Program-made: the position numbers and the translations under genes | Source: Streptomyces qinzhouensis | Lineage (GTDB): Bacteria > Actinomycetota > Actinomycetes > Streptomycetales > Streptomycetaceae | Direction of reading: 5' to 3' | DNA length: 64,000 bases | NCBI RefSeq assembly: GCF_007856155.1 | Contig: NZ_CP042266.1 | Coordinates: forward strand, 7,068,001-7,132,000 | The notes under the pieces: generated by a model | Told to the model about the DNA's origin: nothing | The model's input: the letters and a program-made list of their open reading frames with translations, nothing else | Database searches by the model: none | Shown: in pieces, positions 10,198 to 22,879 of the stretch | How the letters are laid out: each line of letters starts with the position of its first letter | Position numbering within the stretch: the first letter of the stretch is position 1

Positions 10198-11109
10198 TCA
10201 CCAGTCGAGCGTCTCCCCGAAGACCCGCTTCTCGATGCAGTACGCACGGAAGGCCTCGGCCTTGGCGACCAGAGCGTCGTCCCCGCTGCGCCGCGCGGCT
10301 TCCACGTACCAGTCGAACGCCGTGGCGGCATGCGCGCGCCGCTCGAAGTGGAGCGCGGCGAACCGCCGGAACGCGGACCGCATGGTCTCCGGGGTGAAGT
10401 CCCGCCCGGAGTCGATGAGCTCCTCCAGTTCCGCCTCGGTCGCCTCGGGCCGTTCGATGATGCGGACGGGCTCGGTCGCGGGAATGTCGCCGCGGATCGC
10501 GATGGGCTCGTCGGCGCCCGCGAAGTCGAGACAGAGCGAGAGCCGGGCGGTCCCGGTGGACGAACTGCGGGCCGAATGAGGGACGGTGGTGTGAATCTTC
10601 CATACCTCGCCGCGGCGGAGATGGTAGACGAAGTCGTTCTCGGAATGGAGTGTTTCCTCGCTGGTGCGCAGCGTAATCTGCAGCCTGGTGCCGGGCTCGG
10701 CGAACTCAAGAAAGTCCACATGCGGGACGATCATTCCGTCGCGGAGGCTGAAGATACGCGCCCACTGCAGGCGGTCCGTATCGAAGTGCTTGGTTATCAG
10801 GGACATGATGCCCGGCAGCTGTTCGCCCAGTTCGGTGAGGGCCAGCTCCCCGGTGTGGGGCCGGAAGGCATGATCCGAATCGGCGCCGCTGCCATTGGCC
10901 AGGACATGGGAGGACCAGGAGCCGAAGGTGAGTGCGTCGTATTGGCCCTGGTAGTCGTGGCGGTCCACGATGGACAGCTCGGAATCCAGGTCGTACGAAT
11001 CGATGGGCAGTACCGCAAGGCGTTGAGAGTTAAGCAATGGAATTCCCTTCACTGCGTGTTTTTTTGACGCACCCGTAAGCTCGTGGGCGTTCCTGGCAAT
11101 CGTCACCAT
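10198..11109 (-). CDS. Proline 3-hydroxylase-like dioxygenase
   Basis: A 303-aa protein of the aspartyl/asparaginyl beta-hydroxylase fold that also has the C-terminal helical part typical of L-proline cis-3-hydroxylases. Visible features are RLQWARIFSLRDG, the metal motif VPHVDF (HxD), a distal His in TTVPHSAR, and TARLSLCLDF carrying the likely 2-oxoglutarate Arg. The tail SGDDALVAKAEAFRAYCIE parallels that of proline 3-hydroxylase. ATG at 11109 is chosen, but the upstream ribosome binding site is weak, and a GTG at about 11056 is an alternative. The substrate could be a proline-like or piperazate residue, or the acyl chain. It is divergent from the PCP operon across a 514-base regulatory gap. 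Confidence 0.82.
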   Translation of the reverse strand: MVTIARNAHELTGASKKHAVKGIPLLNSQRLAVLPIDSYDLDSELSIVDRHDYQGQYDALTFGSWSSHVLANGSGADSDHAFRPHTGELALTELGEQLPGIMSLITKHFDTDRLQWARIFSLRDGMIVPHVDFLEFAEPGTRLQITLRTSEETLHSENDFVYHLRRGEVWKIHTTVPHSARSSSTGTARLSLCLDFAGADEPIAIRGDIPATEPVRIIERPEATEAELEELIDSGRDFTPETMRSAFRRFAALHFERRAHAATAFDWYVEAARRSGDDALVAKAEAFRAYCIEKRVFGETLDW

Positions 11110-11337
11110 AAATCTTCGAAGATGCGATGGCAATGACACGACCCGGCCCGCACCTTTGTGACCTCGGGGTTTCTTCGGTACGGACTCGGTCCGTTCATCG
11201 GCGTTCGCGGTTGACGGTGCGGGGACCGGGTACCGGTGCGGTGATCCGGCAGGCCCCGGGCCGTATCCGGCGGCCCGTAAAGCCAGTTCCGGTTCCCGGT
11301 TCTCGCTCGCCCGCCCGGGTGCGGCCGACGGCATCCG

Positions 11338-11357
11338 CTGTCCTGTCGGCGGGACAG
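11338..11357. promoter_or_regulatory. 20-bp palindromic operator, copy 2
   Basis: CTGTCCTGTCGGCGGGACAG, differing from copy 1 at two positions. It lies in the divergent gap between the proline-hydroxylase-like gene and the PCP operon. A TAGAGTGT sequence resembling a -10 follows at 11368. Confidence 0.6.
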
Positions 11358-11435
11358 CCGGCGCCGGTAGAGTGTCCGCACCACCTCCTCTTGCCCGGGT
11401 ATTTCCCGGCCCTTTATCTTGGCGTCGCGACACCT

Positions 11436-11457
11436 CGGATATACACCGGATATACAC
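11436..11457. repeat. Two tandem 11-bp CGGATATACAC repeats
   Basis: Two perfect head-to-tail copies with 11-bp periodicity, one DNA turn, in the gap upstream of the PCP/P450/PKS operon. Direct repeats with this period are the usual form of SARP-family activator sites in Streptomyces clusters. No SARP gene is in the window, so this is inference from form. Confidence 0.55.
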
Positions 11458-11515
11458 CGGGAACCCGATGAGTATCCGGCCGTCCGGATATTCCTTCCGG
11501 GGTCAACGATCCTCA

Positions 11516-11554
11516 TCGCACGTTTCCCGTCGCACGTTTTTCGATCGCATGTTT
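11516..11554. repeat. Three direct TCGCAYGTTT repeats
   Basis: TCGCACGTTT at 11516-11525 and 11530-11539, and TCGCATGTTT at 11545-11554. The spacing is 14 and 15 bases. They lie 70-108 bases upstream of the PCP start. Likely regulatory, but the binding protein is unknown. Confidence 0.5.
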
Positions 11555-11623
11555 TCGACCTCGACAGGACCGGCAACGGTGTGGGCGTGCGCTCCCGTTC
11601 GGCCGAGGAAGGCAAGGCTGGCC

Positions 11624-11995
11624 ATGGAATCGTTGCCGCAGGTCCACCGGCGAGGTGGACAGGACGAGGCGTCGGAAGGACAAACCGCGCCCTCGGTCGC
11701 GCCGGAAACTCCCGCGCCGGAAAATCCTGCGCCGGAACCCCCCGCTCCGGAAGCTCGGGTGCCGGAACCGCTCGGGCAGGAGATCGCGGCACTGTGGGGC
11801 GAATACCTCGACGGTTGCGAAGTCGGTCCGGACGACGACTTCTTCGCACTCGGCGGAAATTCGCTGATCGGGATCAAAATCATCGACCGGGTCTCCCGGG
11901 ACTACGGTGTCGAGCTGTCCGTGCGCGCCTTCTATCTGGCGCAGACCCCGGCCCGGGTCGCCGGACTGATCGAGCAGGGAAGGGCGCGGACGTGA
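11624..11995 (+). CDS. Stand-alone peptidyl carrier protein
   Basis: A 123-aa free-standing carrier protein. The C-terminal 75 residues are a PCP with the phosphopantetheine motif FFALGGNSLIGIKI. The N-terminal 45 residues are a low-complexity Pro/Ala/Glu linker with PAPE-like repeats. ATG at 11624 is chosen because GAGGAAGG lies at 11605-11612; an upstream extension would be out of character for the fold. There is no adjacent adenylation domain in the window, so it must be loaded in trans. It overlaps the P450 gene by 4 bases (GTGA), which strongly suggests that the P450 acts on the aminoacyl group held here. Confidence 0.88.
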   Translation: MESLPQVHRRGGQDEASEGQTAPSVAPETPAPENPAPEPPAPEARVPEPLGQEIAALWGEYLDGCEVGPDDDFFALGGNSLIGIKIIDRVSRDYGVELSVRAFYLAQTPARVAGLIEQGRART

Positions 11996-13242
11996 GGCTG
12001 ACGCCGGGCACCGGGCGCGATATCGACCTCGACCGCGTCGACCTGTTCGATCCGGACCTCTACACCTCCGGCGATCCGCATCCGGTCTGGGACACCATGC
12101 GGGCCCGTGCTCCCCTGCACCACCAGGTCCTCCCGGACGGCCGCGAGTTCTGGTCGGTGACCCGCTACGACGACGTCTGCCGCGTCCTCGGCGACCACCG
12201 CGAGTTCACCTCGGAGCGCGGCACGGTGGTCACCCACCTCGGCGTGGACGATGTCGCGGCGGGCCGGCTGCTGACGTCCACCGACCCGCCCCGGCACACC
12301 CGGGTCCGCAGGGCGATCGGCACCACGCTGACCGCGCGGGCGGTGGCGCCCTGGGAGGACCGGATCCGGCAGGCGGTCGTACGCTTCCTGGAGCCGGCGC
12401 TCGACGGCGGCACCTTCGACCTCGCCGAGCAGGCGCTGCGCCTCCCGGCGATCGTCACGGGCCCCATCCTGGGGATCCCGGAGCGGGACTGGGACGAGCT
12501 CGTCCAGCTGACCGCCATGGTGACGGCCCCTTCGGACCCGCACTTCCAGCACGGCAGCGAGGCCGCCACACTGGCCATCTCCCACCATGAACTGGTCTCC
12601 TACGTCACCGACCGGGTGAAGCGGCGGCGCTCCTCAGGAGGCGAGGACGGGAGCCTGCTCGACCACCTCATGACCGTCCGGGTCGACGACGCGCCGCTGA
12701 CCGACGAGGAGATAGCCCTCGACGGCTACAGCATTCTCCTGGGCGCCAATGTGACGACGCCGCACACCGTCTCCGGCACGGTGCTCGCGCTCATCGAGCG
12801 GCCCGAGCAGTTCGCGAAGGCCCAGGCCGACCCGGACCTGATACCGAACCTGGTCGAGGAGGGGCTGCGCTGGACCTCGGCCGCCTGCAACTTCATGCGG
12901 TACGCGGTGGACGACACCCGGATCGGCGGGGGCACGGTCCCGGCCCGTGGCGCGGTCGTCGCCTGGATCGGGTCGGCCAACCGGGATGAATCGGTCTTCA
13001 CCGATCCGCACGAGTTCGACATCACCCGGAGCAACGCCAAACGCCAGGTCGCCTTCGGGTTCGGGCCGCACTTCTGCATCGGGGCACCACTGGCCCGGCT
13101 GACCCTGCGCATCTTCTTCGAGGAACTGCTCCGGCGCTTCTCGTCGATCGCGCTCGACGGCGAACCGCAGCATCTGCGGTCGTACTTCATCGCCGGCATG
13201 ACCCATCTCCCCGTCGTCGCCCAGAAACGAATGACGCCATGA
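11992..13242 (+). CDS. Cytochrome P450, probable hydroxylase of a PCP-bound amino acid
   Basis: A 416-aa P450. The I-helix threonine region is LLGANVTTP, the ExxR motif is EGLR, and the heme loop is FGFGPHFCIG with the axial Cys. GTG at 11992 overlaps the PCP stop (GTGA), and its own stop overlaps the next ATG (ATGA), so PCP, P450 and transferase are translationally coupled. P450s encoded beside a free PCP characteristically beta-hydroxylate the tethered amino acid. In the inferred product family the expected residue is beta-hydroxyleucine. That substrate is inference; the P450 assignment itself is certain from motifs. Confidence 0.92.
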   Translation: MRLTPGTGRDIDLDRVDLFDPDLYTSGDPHPVWDTMRARAPLHHQVLPDGREFWSVTRYDDVCRVLGDHREFTSERGTVVTHLGVDDVAAGRLLTSTDPPRHTRVRRAIGTTLTARAVAPWEDRIRQAVVRFLEPALDGGTFDLAEQALRLPAIVTGPILGIPERDWDELVQLTAMVTAPSDPHFQHGSEAATLAISHHELVSYVTDRVKRRRSSGGEDGSLLDHLMTVRVDDAPLTDEEIALDGYSILLGANVTTPHTVSGTVLALIERPEQFAKAQADPDLIPNLVEEGLRWTSAACNFMRYAVDDTRIGGGTVPARGAVVAWIGSANRDESVFTDPHEFDITRSNAKRQVAFGFGPHFCIGAPLARLTLRIFFEELLRRFSSIALDGEPQHLRSYFIAGMTHLPVVAQKRMTP

Positions 13243-13976
13243 CATCGGGCCCCACCACCGCCGCCTCCCCGTGGTTCGTCCGGCCGCGGTCCGCGGACCG
13301 TCCCGCCCGGCTCTTCTGCTTCCCCTACTCCGGGACCGGGGCCTCGGCCTTCAGCGCCTGGCCGGCCGCGATCGGCGACGCCGAAGTCTGCCCGGTGCAG
13401 TTCCCCGGCCGGGAGAACCGGCTGGGCGAACCCCACTACGGCAGCTACCCGGACCTCGCCGAAGGACTCGTCGAAGCGCTGGTACCGCTGCTCGACCGGC
13501 CGTTCGCGTTCTTCGGGCACTGCGCCGGCGCGCTGCCCGCCTACGAGACCGTGATCCGGCTCGCCGAACGGGGCCTGCCCGTACCGGAATGCCTCTATGT
13601 GTCCGGCCAGGCCGCCCCGCACGACGATCCGTACGACCGGATGTTCACCATGACCGAGGACGAGATCCGCGCCGAGCTGACGTCCGTCGTCCGCAGCCGG
13701 GGCATCGAACCGCGGCCGGACATGATCGACGTGGGCCTGGCCGTACTGCTGCGCGATCTCGCCGCCGCGCGGGAGTACCGGCGGACCGAGCCGGTCCCGG
13801 TGCCGTGCCCCGTCGTCGTACTCCACTGGCGGGACGACCCCGATGTCAGTCCCGACCGGCTGCGGAGCTGGCGGCGCTACGCCGACTCCGTCGACTTCCG
13901 GGTCGTCGACGGCGGACACCACGACTTCATGCGGGCGCCGGACGAACTACGGACCCTGCTGGCCCGATGGCGGTAA
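13239..13976 (+). CDS. Thioesterase-like aminoacyltransferase with Cys nucleophile
   Basis: A 245-aa alpha/beta-hydrolase of the type II thioesterase family. The usual GHSxG is GHCAG, placing Cys at residue 95 (TGC at 13521-13523). A catalytic His remains in VDGGHHDFM and an acid in HWRDDPDVS. In CmaE and SyrC a Cys in this position marks proteins that move aminoacyl groups between carrier domains rather than hydrolyse them. Its gene is coupled to the PCP and P450 by 4-base overlaps. I infer that it carries the hydroxylated aminoacyl group from the free PCP to an NRPS, most likely the one at 32864-36133 whose own A domain looks dead. The other two thioesterases in the window keep Ser. Confidence 0.85.
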   Translation: MTSGPTTAASPWFVRPRSADRPARLFCFPYSGTGASAFSAWPAAIGDAEVCPVQFPGRENRLGEPHYGSYPDLAEGLVEALVPLLDRPFAFFGHCAGALPAYETVIRLAERGLPVPECLYVSGQAAPHDDPYDRMFTMTEDEIRAELTSVVRSRGIEPRPDMIDVGLAVLLRDLAAAREYRRTEPVPVPCPVVVLHWRDDPDVSPDRLRSWRRYADSVDFRVVDGGHHDFMRAPDELRTLLARWR

Positions 13977-14028
13977 CAGCGGCCCGGCCCGGACGGCCGC
14001 GCGCCCGGAAGAACCGGAAGGGGTACGC

Positions 14029-17175
<3,147 letters not shown>

Positions 17176-17227
17176 GCCGTGTCCGCCGGCCGGGCCCGTA
17201 CAGCCAACTGTTTGAGGGGAAGCCTTC

Positions 17228-20200
17228 GTGGAGGACGTCGACAAGCTCCGGTCCTATCTGCGGCGTGCCGTCGCCGATGCGGAGACCCTGCGCCGGCAGG
17301 TGCGCGAGCTGGAGGAGTCCGCTCATGAGCCCGTCGCGATCGTGGGCGCGGGGTGTCGCTTCCCGGGCGGAGTGATGTCCCCCGAAGGACTGTGGGACCT
17401 CGTGTCCGGCGGGGTGGACGCGGTGGGCGGCTTCCCGCGGGACCGGGGCTGGGACACGGCGGAGCTGTACGACCCCGACCCGGCGGCGCGCGGGAAGACC
17501 TATGCCCGCGGGGGCGGTTTCCTGTCCGGGCTCGCGGAGTTCGACGCGCCGTTCTTCGGGATCAGCCCCCGAGAGGCGCTGGCGATGGACCCGCAGCAGC
17601 GGCTGATGCTGGAGATCTCCTGGGAGGCGCTGGAGCGGGCGGGCATCGACCCGGCCGGGCTGCGGGGTTCGCCGACCGGGGTGTTCACCGGGCTCTACGG
17701 CGTCGACTACGGCCCCCGGATGGGCGGCGGCGCGGCCGGTGAGACCGAGGGTTTCGCCATCGCCGGGACGTACACCAGCGTCGCGTCGGGCCGGGTGGCG
17801 TACGTCCTCGGCCTGGAAGGCCCCGCGGTGTCCGTCGACACCGCCTGCTCGTCCTCGCTCGTCGCCGTCCACCAGGCGGTACGGTCCCTGCGGTCCGGGG
17901 AGTGCGCACTGGCACTGGCCGGCGGGGTGTCCGTACTGCCCACTCCGGGACTGTTCGTGGAAGCCGCCCGGCAGCGGGGCCTGTCGCCCGACGGGCGGTG
18001 CAAATCGTTCGCGGCGGCGGCGGACGGCACCGGCTGGGGCGAGGGCGCGGGTGTGCTGGTCCTTGAGCGGCTGTCGGACGCGCTGCGCCACGGGCGCCGG
18101 ATCCGGGCGGTGATCCGGGGTTCGGCGGTCAACCAGGACGGGGCGTCCAACGGACTGACGGCACCGAACGAACGGGCCCAGCAGCGGGTGATCCGCGCCG
18201 CCCTGGCCGACGCCGGTCTGTCCCCGGGCGATGTGGACGCGGTCGAAGCCCACGGCACCGGCACCAAACTGGGCGATCCCATCGAGGCGGAGGCGCTGCT
18301 GGCCGTGTTCGGGCCGGACCGCGAGGCGGGCCGGCCGTTGTGGCTGGGGTCGCTGAAGTCGAATATCGGGCATGCCCAGGCGGCGGCGGGGGTCGGCGGG
18401 ATCATCAAGATGGTGATGGCGTTGGGCCACCGGGAGCTGCCCGCGACCCTGCATGTGGACCGTCCTACCCCGCATGTCGACTGGGCGGCCGGGGCGGTGG
18501 AGCTGCTGACCGGGGCCCGGCCCTGGCCGGACACCCCCGGACGGCCCCGCCGGGCGGGAGTGTCGTCCTTCGGGGTCAGCGGCACCAACGCCCATGTCGT
18601 CGTCGAACAGGCGCCGGAGCTTCCGGAACCGGCACCCGGAGAAGAAGCGGACCCGGCTCGTCCGGCGGTGGACTCCGCACCCGGGCCGGTGCCGTGGGTC
18701 CTGTCGGCGCGATCGGCGCGGGCGTTGCGGGAACAGACCCTCGCCCTGCGGGACCGTCTGGCCGCGGACCCCGGCCCGACCGTCGCCGACGTCGGCCGTT
18801 CGCTGCTGACGACCCGCTCCCTGTTCGAACACCGCCGGGTGGTGATCGGTACGGACCGGGACGGATTGCTCGCCCGGCTGACCGCCGCCGCCGAGGGCGA
18901 CGACAGCGCCGCCGGCGGGGTGTCCGGCACCGTGAAACCCGTCGGAAAGACGGTGTTCGTCTTCCCGGGCCAGGGCTCGCAGTGGGTGGGCATGGGGCGG
19001 GAGCTGCGGGAGTCCTGCCCGGAGTTCGCCGAAGAGCTGCGCGCCTGCGAGCAGGCGCTGGCGCCGTGGGTGGACTGGTCGCTGACCGACACCCTGTCCG
19101 GCGGGCCCGAGGCGGCCGACCTGGAACGGATCGACGTACTCCAGCCGGTGCTGTTCGCGGTGATGGTGTCGCTGGCCCGGGTCTGGAGGTCGCTGGGGGT
19201 GACACCGGACGCGGTCGTCGGCCACTCCCAGGGGGAGATCGCCGCGGCCTGCGCCGCGGGTGCCCTGACGCTGCCGGACGCGGCGAAGATCGTGGCCCTG
19301 AGGTCGCAACTGCTGGCCACGGTCGCCCAGGACGGCGGCATGGCCGGGATCGTGCTGCCCGAGGACCGGGTGCGGGAGCTGCTGGAGCGGCTGGGGTCCG
19401 GGGCCGTGATCGCCGCGGCGAACGGGCCCTACTCGACCACGGTCGCGGGTGAGGCCGCGGCGGTCGGGGAAGTGGTCGCGGCCTGCGAGGCCGAAGGGGT
19501 CCGCGCCCGGTGGATCCCGGCGGGCGTGCCCGGGCACACACCGCTGATGGACCGCTTCGAGGACCGCGTCCTGGACCTGCTGGCCGGGCTCGAACCCGTA
19601 CCCTCACCGGTGCCGTTCTACTCGACGGTCACCGGCGGACCGATCGACACCACCGGTCTCGACGCGCGCTACTGGTTCCGCAATCTGCGGGAACCGGTCC
19701 GCTTCGAAGCCGTCGTGAAACGTCTCATCGACGACGGGCACGGCGCGTTCATCGAGATCAGCCCGCATCCGCTGCTCACGGTCAACGTCCAGCAGATGCT
19801 CGAAACCACCACCACCGGCGGGGTGGTGGTCGGCTCGCTGCGCCGCCGCGACGGAAGCCTCGCCCGGCTGTACCGGTCGGCGGCCGAGGCCTTCGTGGCG
19901 GGCGTCCCGGTGGAGTGGGAAGCGGTGTTCCCCGGCCGGGACCGCCGCTGGGTCGAGTTGCCCACGTACGCCTTCCAGCGGCAGCGCTACTGGCTCGACA
20001 CCCCCCGGGAGGGCACCGCCCGCGGCACCTCGGACCATCCGCTCCTCGACGCGGTGATCGACCTGCCCGACGACGGGGAGCACGGTGGTGCGGTGGGCAG
20101 CGGCCTGCTGTCGCCGCGGCGCCACCCCTGGCTCGCCGGGTCCACCGCCCACGGCGCCGTCCTGGTCCCGGGAACGGTGTCGGCGGAGCTGGCGGTGTGG

Positions 20201-22879
20201 GCGGCCCACCGGGTGGGATGCGACACCGTCGACGAACTCGTCCTGGAAACACCGCTGGTGCTGTCCCGGACGGCCGATCGCGAACTGCGCGTCACCGTCG
20301 ACGGCAAACGGGTGATCAGCGTCCACTCCCGCGGTGAGGGTGAGACCGAGTGGATCCGGAACGCCGTCGGAATCGCCGGGTCCGGCACCGCCGCGGCCCG
20401 GACCGAGGAAGACCTCGTCTCCTGGCCCCCCGCGGGCGCGGTCCCCGTACCTTTCGACGACGAGCAGGCCGGACCCGGGAACGGTCCACTGGTTCGCGGC
20501 CCGCAAGCGGTCTGGCGCCGCGGCGGCGTTCTCTTCGCCGAGGTGGAACTGCCCGACCAGGACGGTTCGGCGGCGGGCGGATTCCGGGTCCATCCCGCGC
20601 TGCTCCACGCGGCCCTGCTGCCGGCCGGGCCGGGCGGGCTCACCGGCGACGCCGGGGCCGGCGAACTGCTCCCGTACCGCTGGACGGGTATCCGGCTGCG
20701 CTCCACCGGAACCGGAACCGGAACCGGAACTGGGACCGGAACCGGAACCGGGACCGGGACCGGCGCGCTGCGCGTCCGGATCGCCCCGGCGGGGGAGAAC
20801 ACGCTGTCGGTGGCCGTCGCGGACCGGAACGGAGTGCCGCTCGGCGGTATCGATGCGCTGGCCCTGCGGCCGGTGGACGCCGAACAGCTGACCCGGCTCG
20901 GCTTCGACCGCCGGGAATCGCTGTTCCGGGTGGACTGGACCCCCCTCCCGGCACCGCCCGAACCGGCCGCCGTCGAATACGCGGTGGTAGGGCCGCCCGG
21001 CGACGCCACAGCGGCCCTCGGCCGGGGCGGCGCGGTCTACGCGGATCTCGCCGAACTCACCGCATCCGGCCGGGCGATACCGCCGGTCGTCATCGCCTGT
21101 GTCGACAGTACGGAGACGGCGGACGCCGACCCGCCCCGCGCCGCCGAGCGGAACCTCCACCGGGTGCTGCGATGGACCAGGGACTGGCTCGCCGACGACC
21201 GGTTCGCCGACTCCCGGCTCGTCGTCGTGGCGCCGGAAGAGGTCCACGACGGCCGGGACTACCGCCCCGACCCCGCGGCGGCCGCGATCCGGGGCTTCGT
21301 CCGCACCGCGCAGACCGAGAACCCGGGCCGGTTCGTGCTCCTGGGCACGGACGGCCGGGCCGAGTCATGGGCCCGCGTCCCGGCGGCGGCCGGAACCGGC
21401 GAACCCCAGCTGAGAGTACGGGCCGGTGCCCTGGCCGCGCCTCGGCTGGCACCCGCCCCCGCGGACCCCGGACCGGTCGGCCGGGCTCCCGCGCTCGGCT
21501 CCGGGACGGTGCTGATCACCGGAGGTGTCAGCGGTCTGGGAGCGCTGCTGGCCCGGCATCTCGTCGAACGGTACGGAGTACGCCGACTGGTACTCACCAG
21601 CAGACGGGGGCCGGCCGCGCCCGCGGCGGCGGAACTGCGACAGGAACTGGCCGCGGCCGGCGCCCGGGCCGAGATCGTGGCCTGCGATGTCACGGACCGC
21701 GCTTCCCTCGCCCGGCTGATCGCCGCGGTCCCCAAGGAGCATCCGCTGACGGCGGTCGTCCACTGCGCGGCCGTACTGGACGACGGGGTGGCCGAGACCC
21801 TGACCGAGGACCGTATCGACGCGGTGCTGGCGCCGAAAGCCCGCGGCGCCTGGTATCTGCACGAGCTGACGGAGCATCTGGACCTCTCCGCCTTCGTCCT
21901 GTTCTCTTCGATCGCGGGCGTGATCGGCACGGCGGGCCAGGCCGGCTACGCCGGGGCCAACACCTTCCTCGACGGGCTGGCCGAAGCCCGCCGGACCGCC
22001 GGGCTCCCCGCCGTCTCGCTGTGCTGGGGCTACTGGACCGAACGCGGCGAGCAGGGCGCCGGCCTCGGCGACGCCGACATCGTGCGACTGCGACGGCAGG
22101 GCGTCGAGCCGATGTCCGCACCCGAGGGGCTCGCCCTCTTCGACACGGCGATCCTGCGGGACGAACCGGTCCTCGTACCCGCACGGCTCCACCCACCGGC
22201 CCCCGGCACGCCCGGCTCACCGCTGCTGCGCGGACTGACCGGAACGGACGGCGGAACGGACGGCGGAACGGGCGGCCGGGAGCGGGCCGCCGGTGAAGGA
22301 GACGACGCCATCGCCCGGCGGGTGCGCCGGCTGCCGCGGGCGGACGCGGAGGCGGTGCTGCTCGACGTCGTACGCACCCGGACCGCGATCGTCCTCGGCC
22401 ACGCCGACCCGGCCCGGATCGGTCCCACGGCGGCCTTCAAAGACCTCGGCATCGACTCGCTCATGGCGCTGGAGCTGCGGAACGGACTGGCGGCGGCCAC
22501 CGGACTGAAACTCTCCGCCACCCTCGCCTTCGACCACCCCAACCCCCACGCCGTCGCCCGGTTCCTCAACGAAGGGATCAACCCCGGCTCCGGCGGTGAA
22601 CCGCCGTCACCGGCCGGCCGGCTCACCGAGGAGATCCACCGGCTGGGCGCCCGGCTCACCGACGCGTACCCCGACCTCGCGGACGAGGAACGGGCCGGTC
22701 TTTCCACCCTGCTCGGCGAGTTGCAGAGCCGGGTCCGTACGAAATCCGGCGGAGCGGCACCGGACACGATCGCCGACCGGATCGGATCGGCATCGGCAGG
22801 CGAGCTCCTCTCACTGCTGGACGAAGAGCTCGGCCAGGGAGAACTCGGCCGGGGAGAACCCGGCCAGGGAGAACGATGA
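17228..22879 (+). CDS. PKS extension module 1: KS-AT-(DH)-KR-ACP
   Basis: An 1883-aa module. Order: N-terminal coiled-coil docking helix (1-35), KS ([12 protein letters not shown]), AT, DH-like region, KR and ACP ([12 protein letters not shown]), with a C-terminal docking tail. The AT lacks both HAFH and YASH; at the equivalent position it reads [12 protein letters not shown] (about residues 762-773), so a non-standard extender is likely. The DH is probably dead: the catalytic His motif is replaced by [15 protein letters not shown] and the catalytic Asp by His in [10 protein letters not shown] (Thr-Gly)10 tract also sits inside it. The KR is intact, with GGVSGLG, LDD (B-type) and GQAGYAGAN. 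The predicted output is a beta-hydroxy, alpha-branched unit. GTG at 17228 has GAGGGGA upstream. Confidence 0.94.
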   Translation: MEDVDKLRSYLRRAVADAETLRRQVRELEESAHEPVAIVGAGCRFPGGVMSPEGLWDLVSGGVDAVGGFPRDRGWDTAELYDPDPAARGKTYARGGGFLSGLAEFDAPFFGISPREALAMDPQQRLMLEISWEALERAGIDPAGLRGSPTGVFTGLYGVDYGPRMGGGAAGETEGFAIAGTYTSVASGRVAYVLGLEGPAVSVDTACSSSLVAVHQAVRSLRSGECALALAGGVSVLPTPGLFVEAARQRGLSPDGRCKSFAAAADGTGWGEGAGVLVLERLSDALRHGRRIRAVIRGSAVNQDGASNGLTAPNERAQQRVIRAALADAGLSPGDVDAVEAHGTGTKLGDPIEAEALLAVFGPDREAGRPLWLGSLKSNIGHAQAAAGVGGIIKMVMALGHRELPATLHVDRPTPHVDWAAGAVELLTGARPWPDTPGRPRRAGVSSFGVSGTNAHVVVEQAPELPEPAPGEEADPARPAVDSAPGPVPWVLSARSARALREQTLALRDRLAADPGPTVADVGRSLLTTRSLFEHRRVVIGTDRDGLLARLTAAAEGDDSAAGGVSGTVKPVGKTVFVFPGQGSQWVGMGRELRESCPEFAEELRACEQALAPWVDWSLTDTLSGGPEAADLERIDVLQPVLFAVMVSLARVWRSLGVTPDAVVGHSQGEIAAACAAGALTLPDAAKIVALRSQLLATVAQDGGMAGIVLPEDRVRELLERLGSGAVIAAANGPYSTTVAGEAAAVGEVVAACEAEGVRARWIPAGVPGHTPLMDRFEDRVLDLLAGLEPVPSPVPFYSTVTGGPIDTTGLDARYWFRNLREPVRFEAVVKRLIDDGHGAFIEISPHPLLTVNVQQMLETTTTGGVVVGSLRRRDGSLARLYRSAAEAFVAGVPVEWEAVFPGRDRRWVELPTYAFQRQRYWLDTPREGTARGTSDHPLLDAVIDLPDDGEHGGAVGSGLLSPRRHPWLAGSTAHGAVLVPGTVSAELAVWAAHRVGCDTVDELVLETPLVLSRTADRELRVTVDGKRVISVHSRGEGETEWIRNAVGIAGSGTAAARTEEDLVSWPPAGAVPVPFDDEQAGPGNGPLVRGPQAVWRRGGVLFAEVELPDQDGSAAGGFRVHPALLHAALLPAGPGGLTGDAGAGELLPYRWTGIRLRSTGTGTGTGTGTGTGTGTGTGALRVRIAPAGENTLSVAVADRNGVPLGGIDALALRPVDAEQLTRLGFDRRESLFRVDWTPLPAPPEPAAVEYAVVGPPGDATAALGRGGAVYADLAELTASGRAIPPVVIACVDSTETADADPPRAAERNLHRVLRWTRDWLADDRFADSRLVVVAPEEVHDGRDYRPDPAAAAIRGFVRTAQTENPGRFVLLGTDGRAESWARVPAAAGTGEPQLRVRAGALAAPRLAPAPADPGPVGRAPALGSGTVLITGGVSGLGALLARHLVERYGVRRLVLTSRRGPAAPAAAELRQELAAAGARAEIVACDVTDRASLARLIAAVPKEHPLTAVVHCAAVLDDGVAETLTEDRIDAVLAPKARGAWYLHELTEHLDLSAFVLFSSIAGVIGTAGQAGYAGANTFLDGLAEARRTAGLPAVSLCWGYWTERGEQGAGLGDADIVRLRRQGVEPMSAPEGLALFDTAILRDEPVLVPARLHPPAPGTPGSPLLRGLTGTDGGTDGGTGGRERAAGEGDDAIARRVRRLPRADAEAVLLDVVRTRTAIVLGHADPARIGPTAAFKDLGIDSLMALELRNGLAAATGLKLSATLAFDHPNPHAVARFLNEGINPGSGGEPPSPAGRLTEEIHRLGARLTDAYPDLADEERAGLSTLLGELQSRVRTKSGGAAPDTIADRIGSASAGELLSLLDEELGQGELGRGEPGQGER
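19512..19547 (+). other. Atypical AT specificity motif in PKS module 1
   Basis: The codons encode [12 protein letters not shown] where malonyl ATs show HAFH and methylmalonyl ATs show YASH. The loading, second and third extension modules read YASH, HAFH and YASH, so this AT stands out inside the same operon. Confidence 0.7.
20706..20765 (+). repeat. (ACCGGN)10 tract coding for (Thr-Gly)10
   Basis: Ten consecutive ACC/ACT-GGN codon pairs inside the inactive DH region of PKS module 1, about residues 1160-1179. No other module has an insert like this. It looks like a replication-slippage expansion tolerated because the domain is no longer catalytic. Confidence 0.85.

Noticed and set aside
11436..11554. 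CRISPR-like repeat array
   Set aside because: Units are 10-11 bases with no 30-bp spacers and no cas genes; regulatory direct repeats are a better fit.
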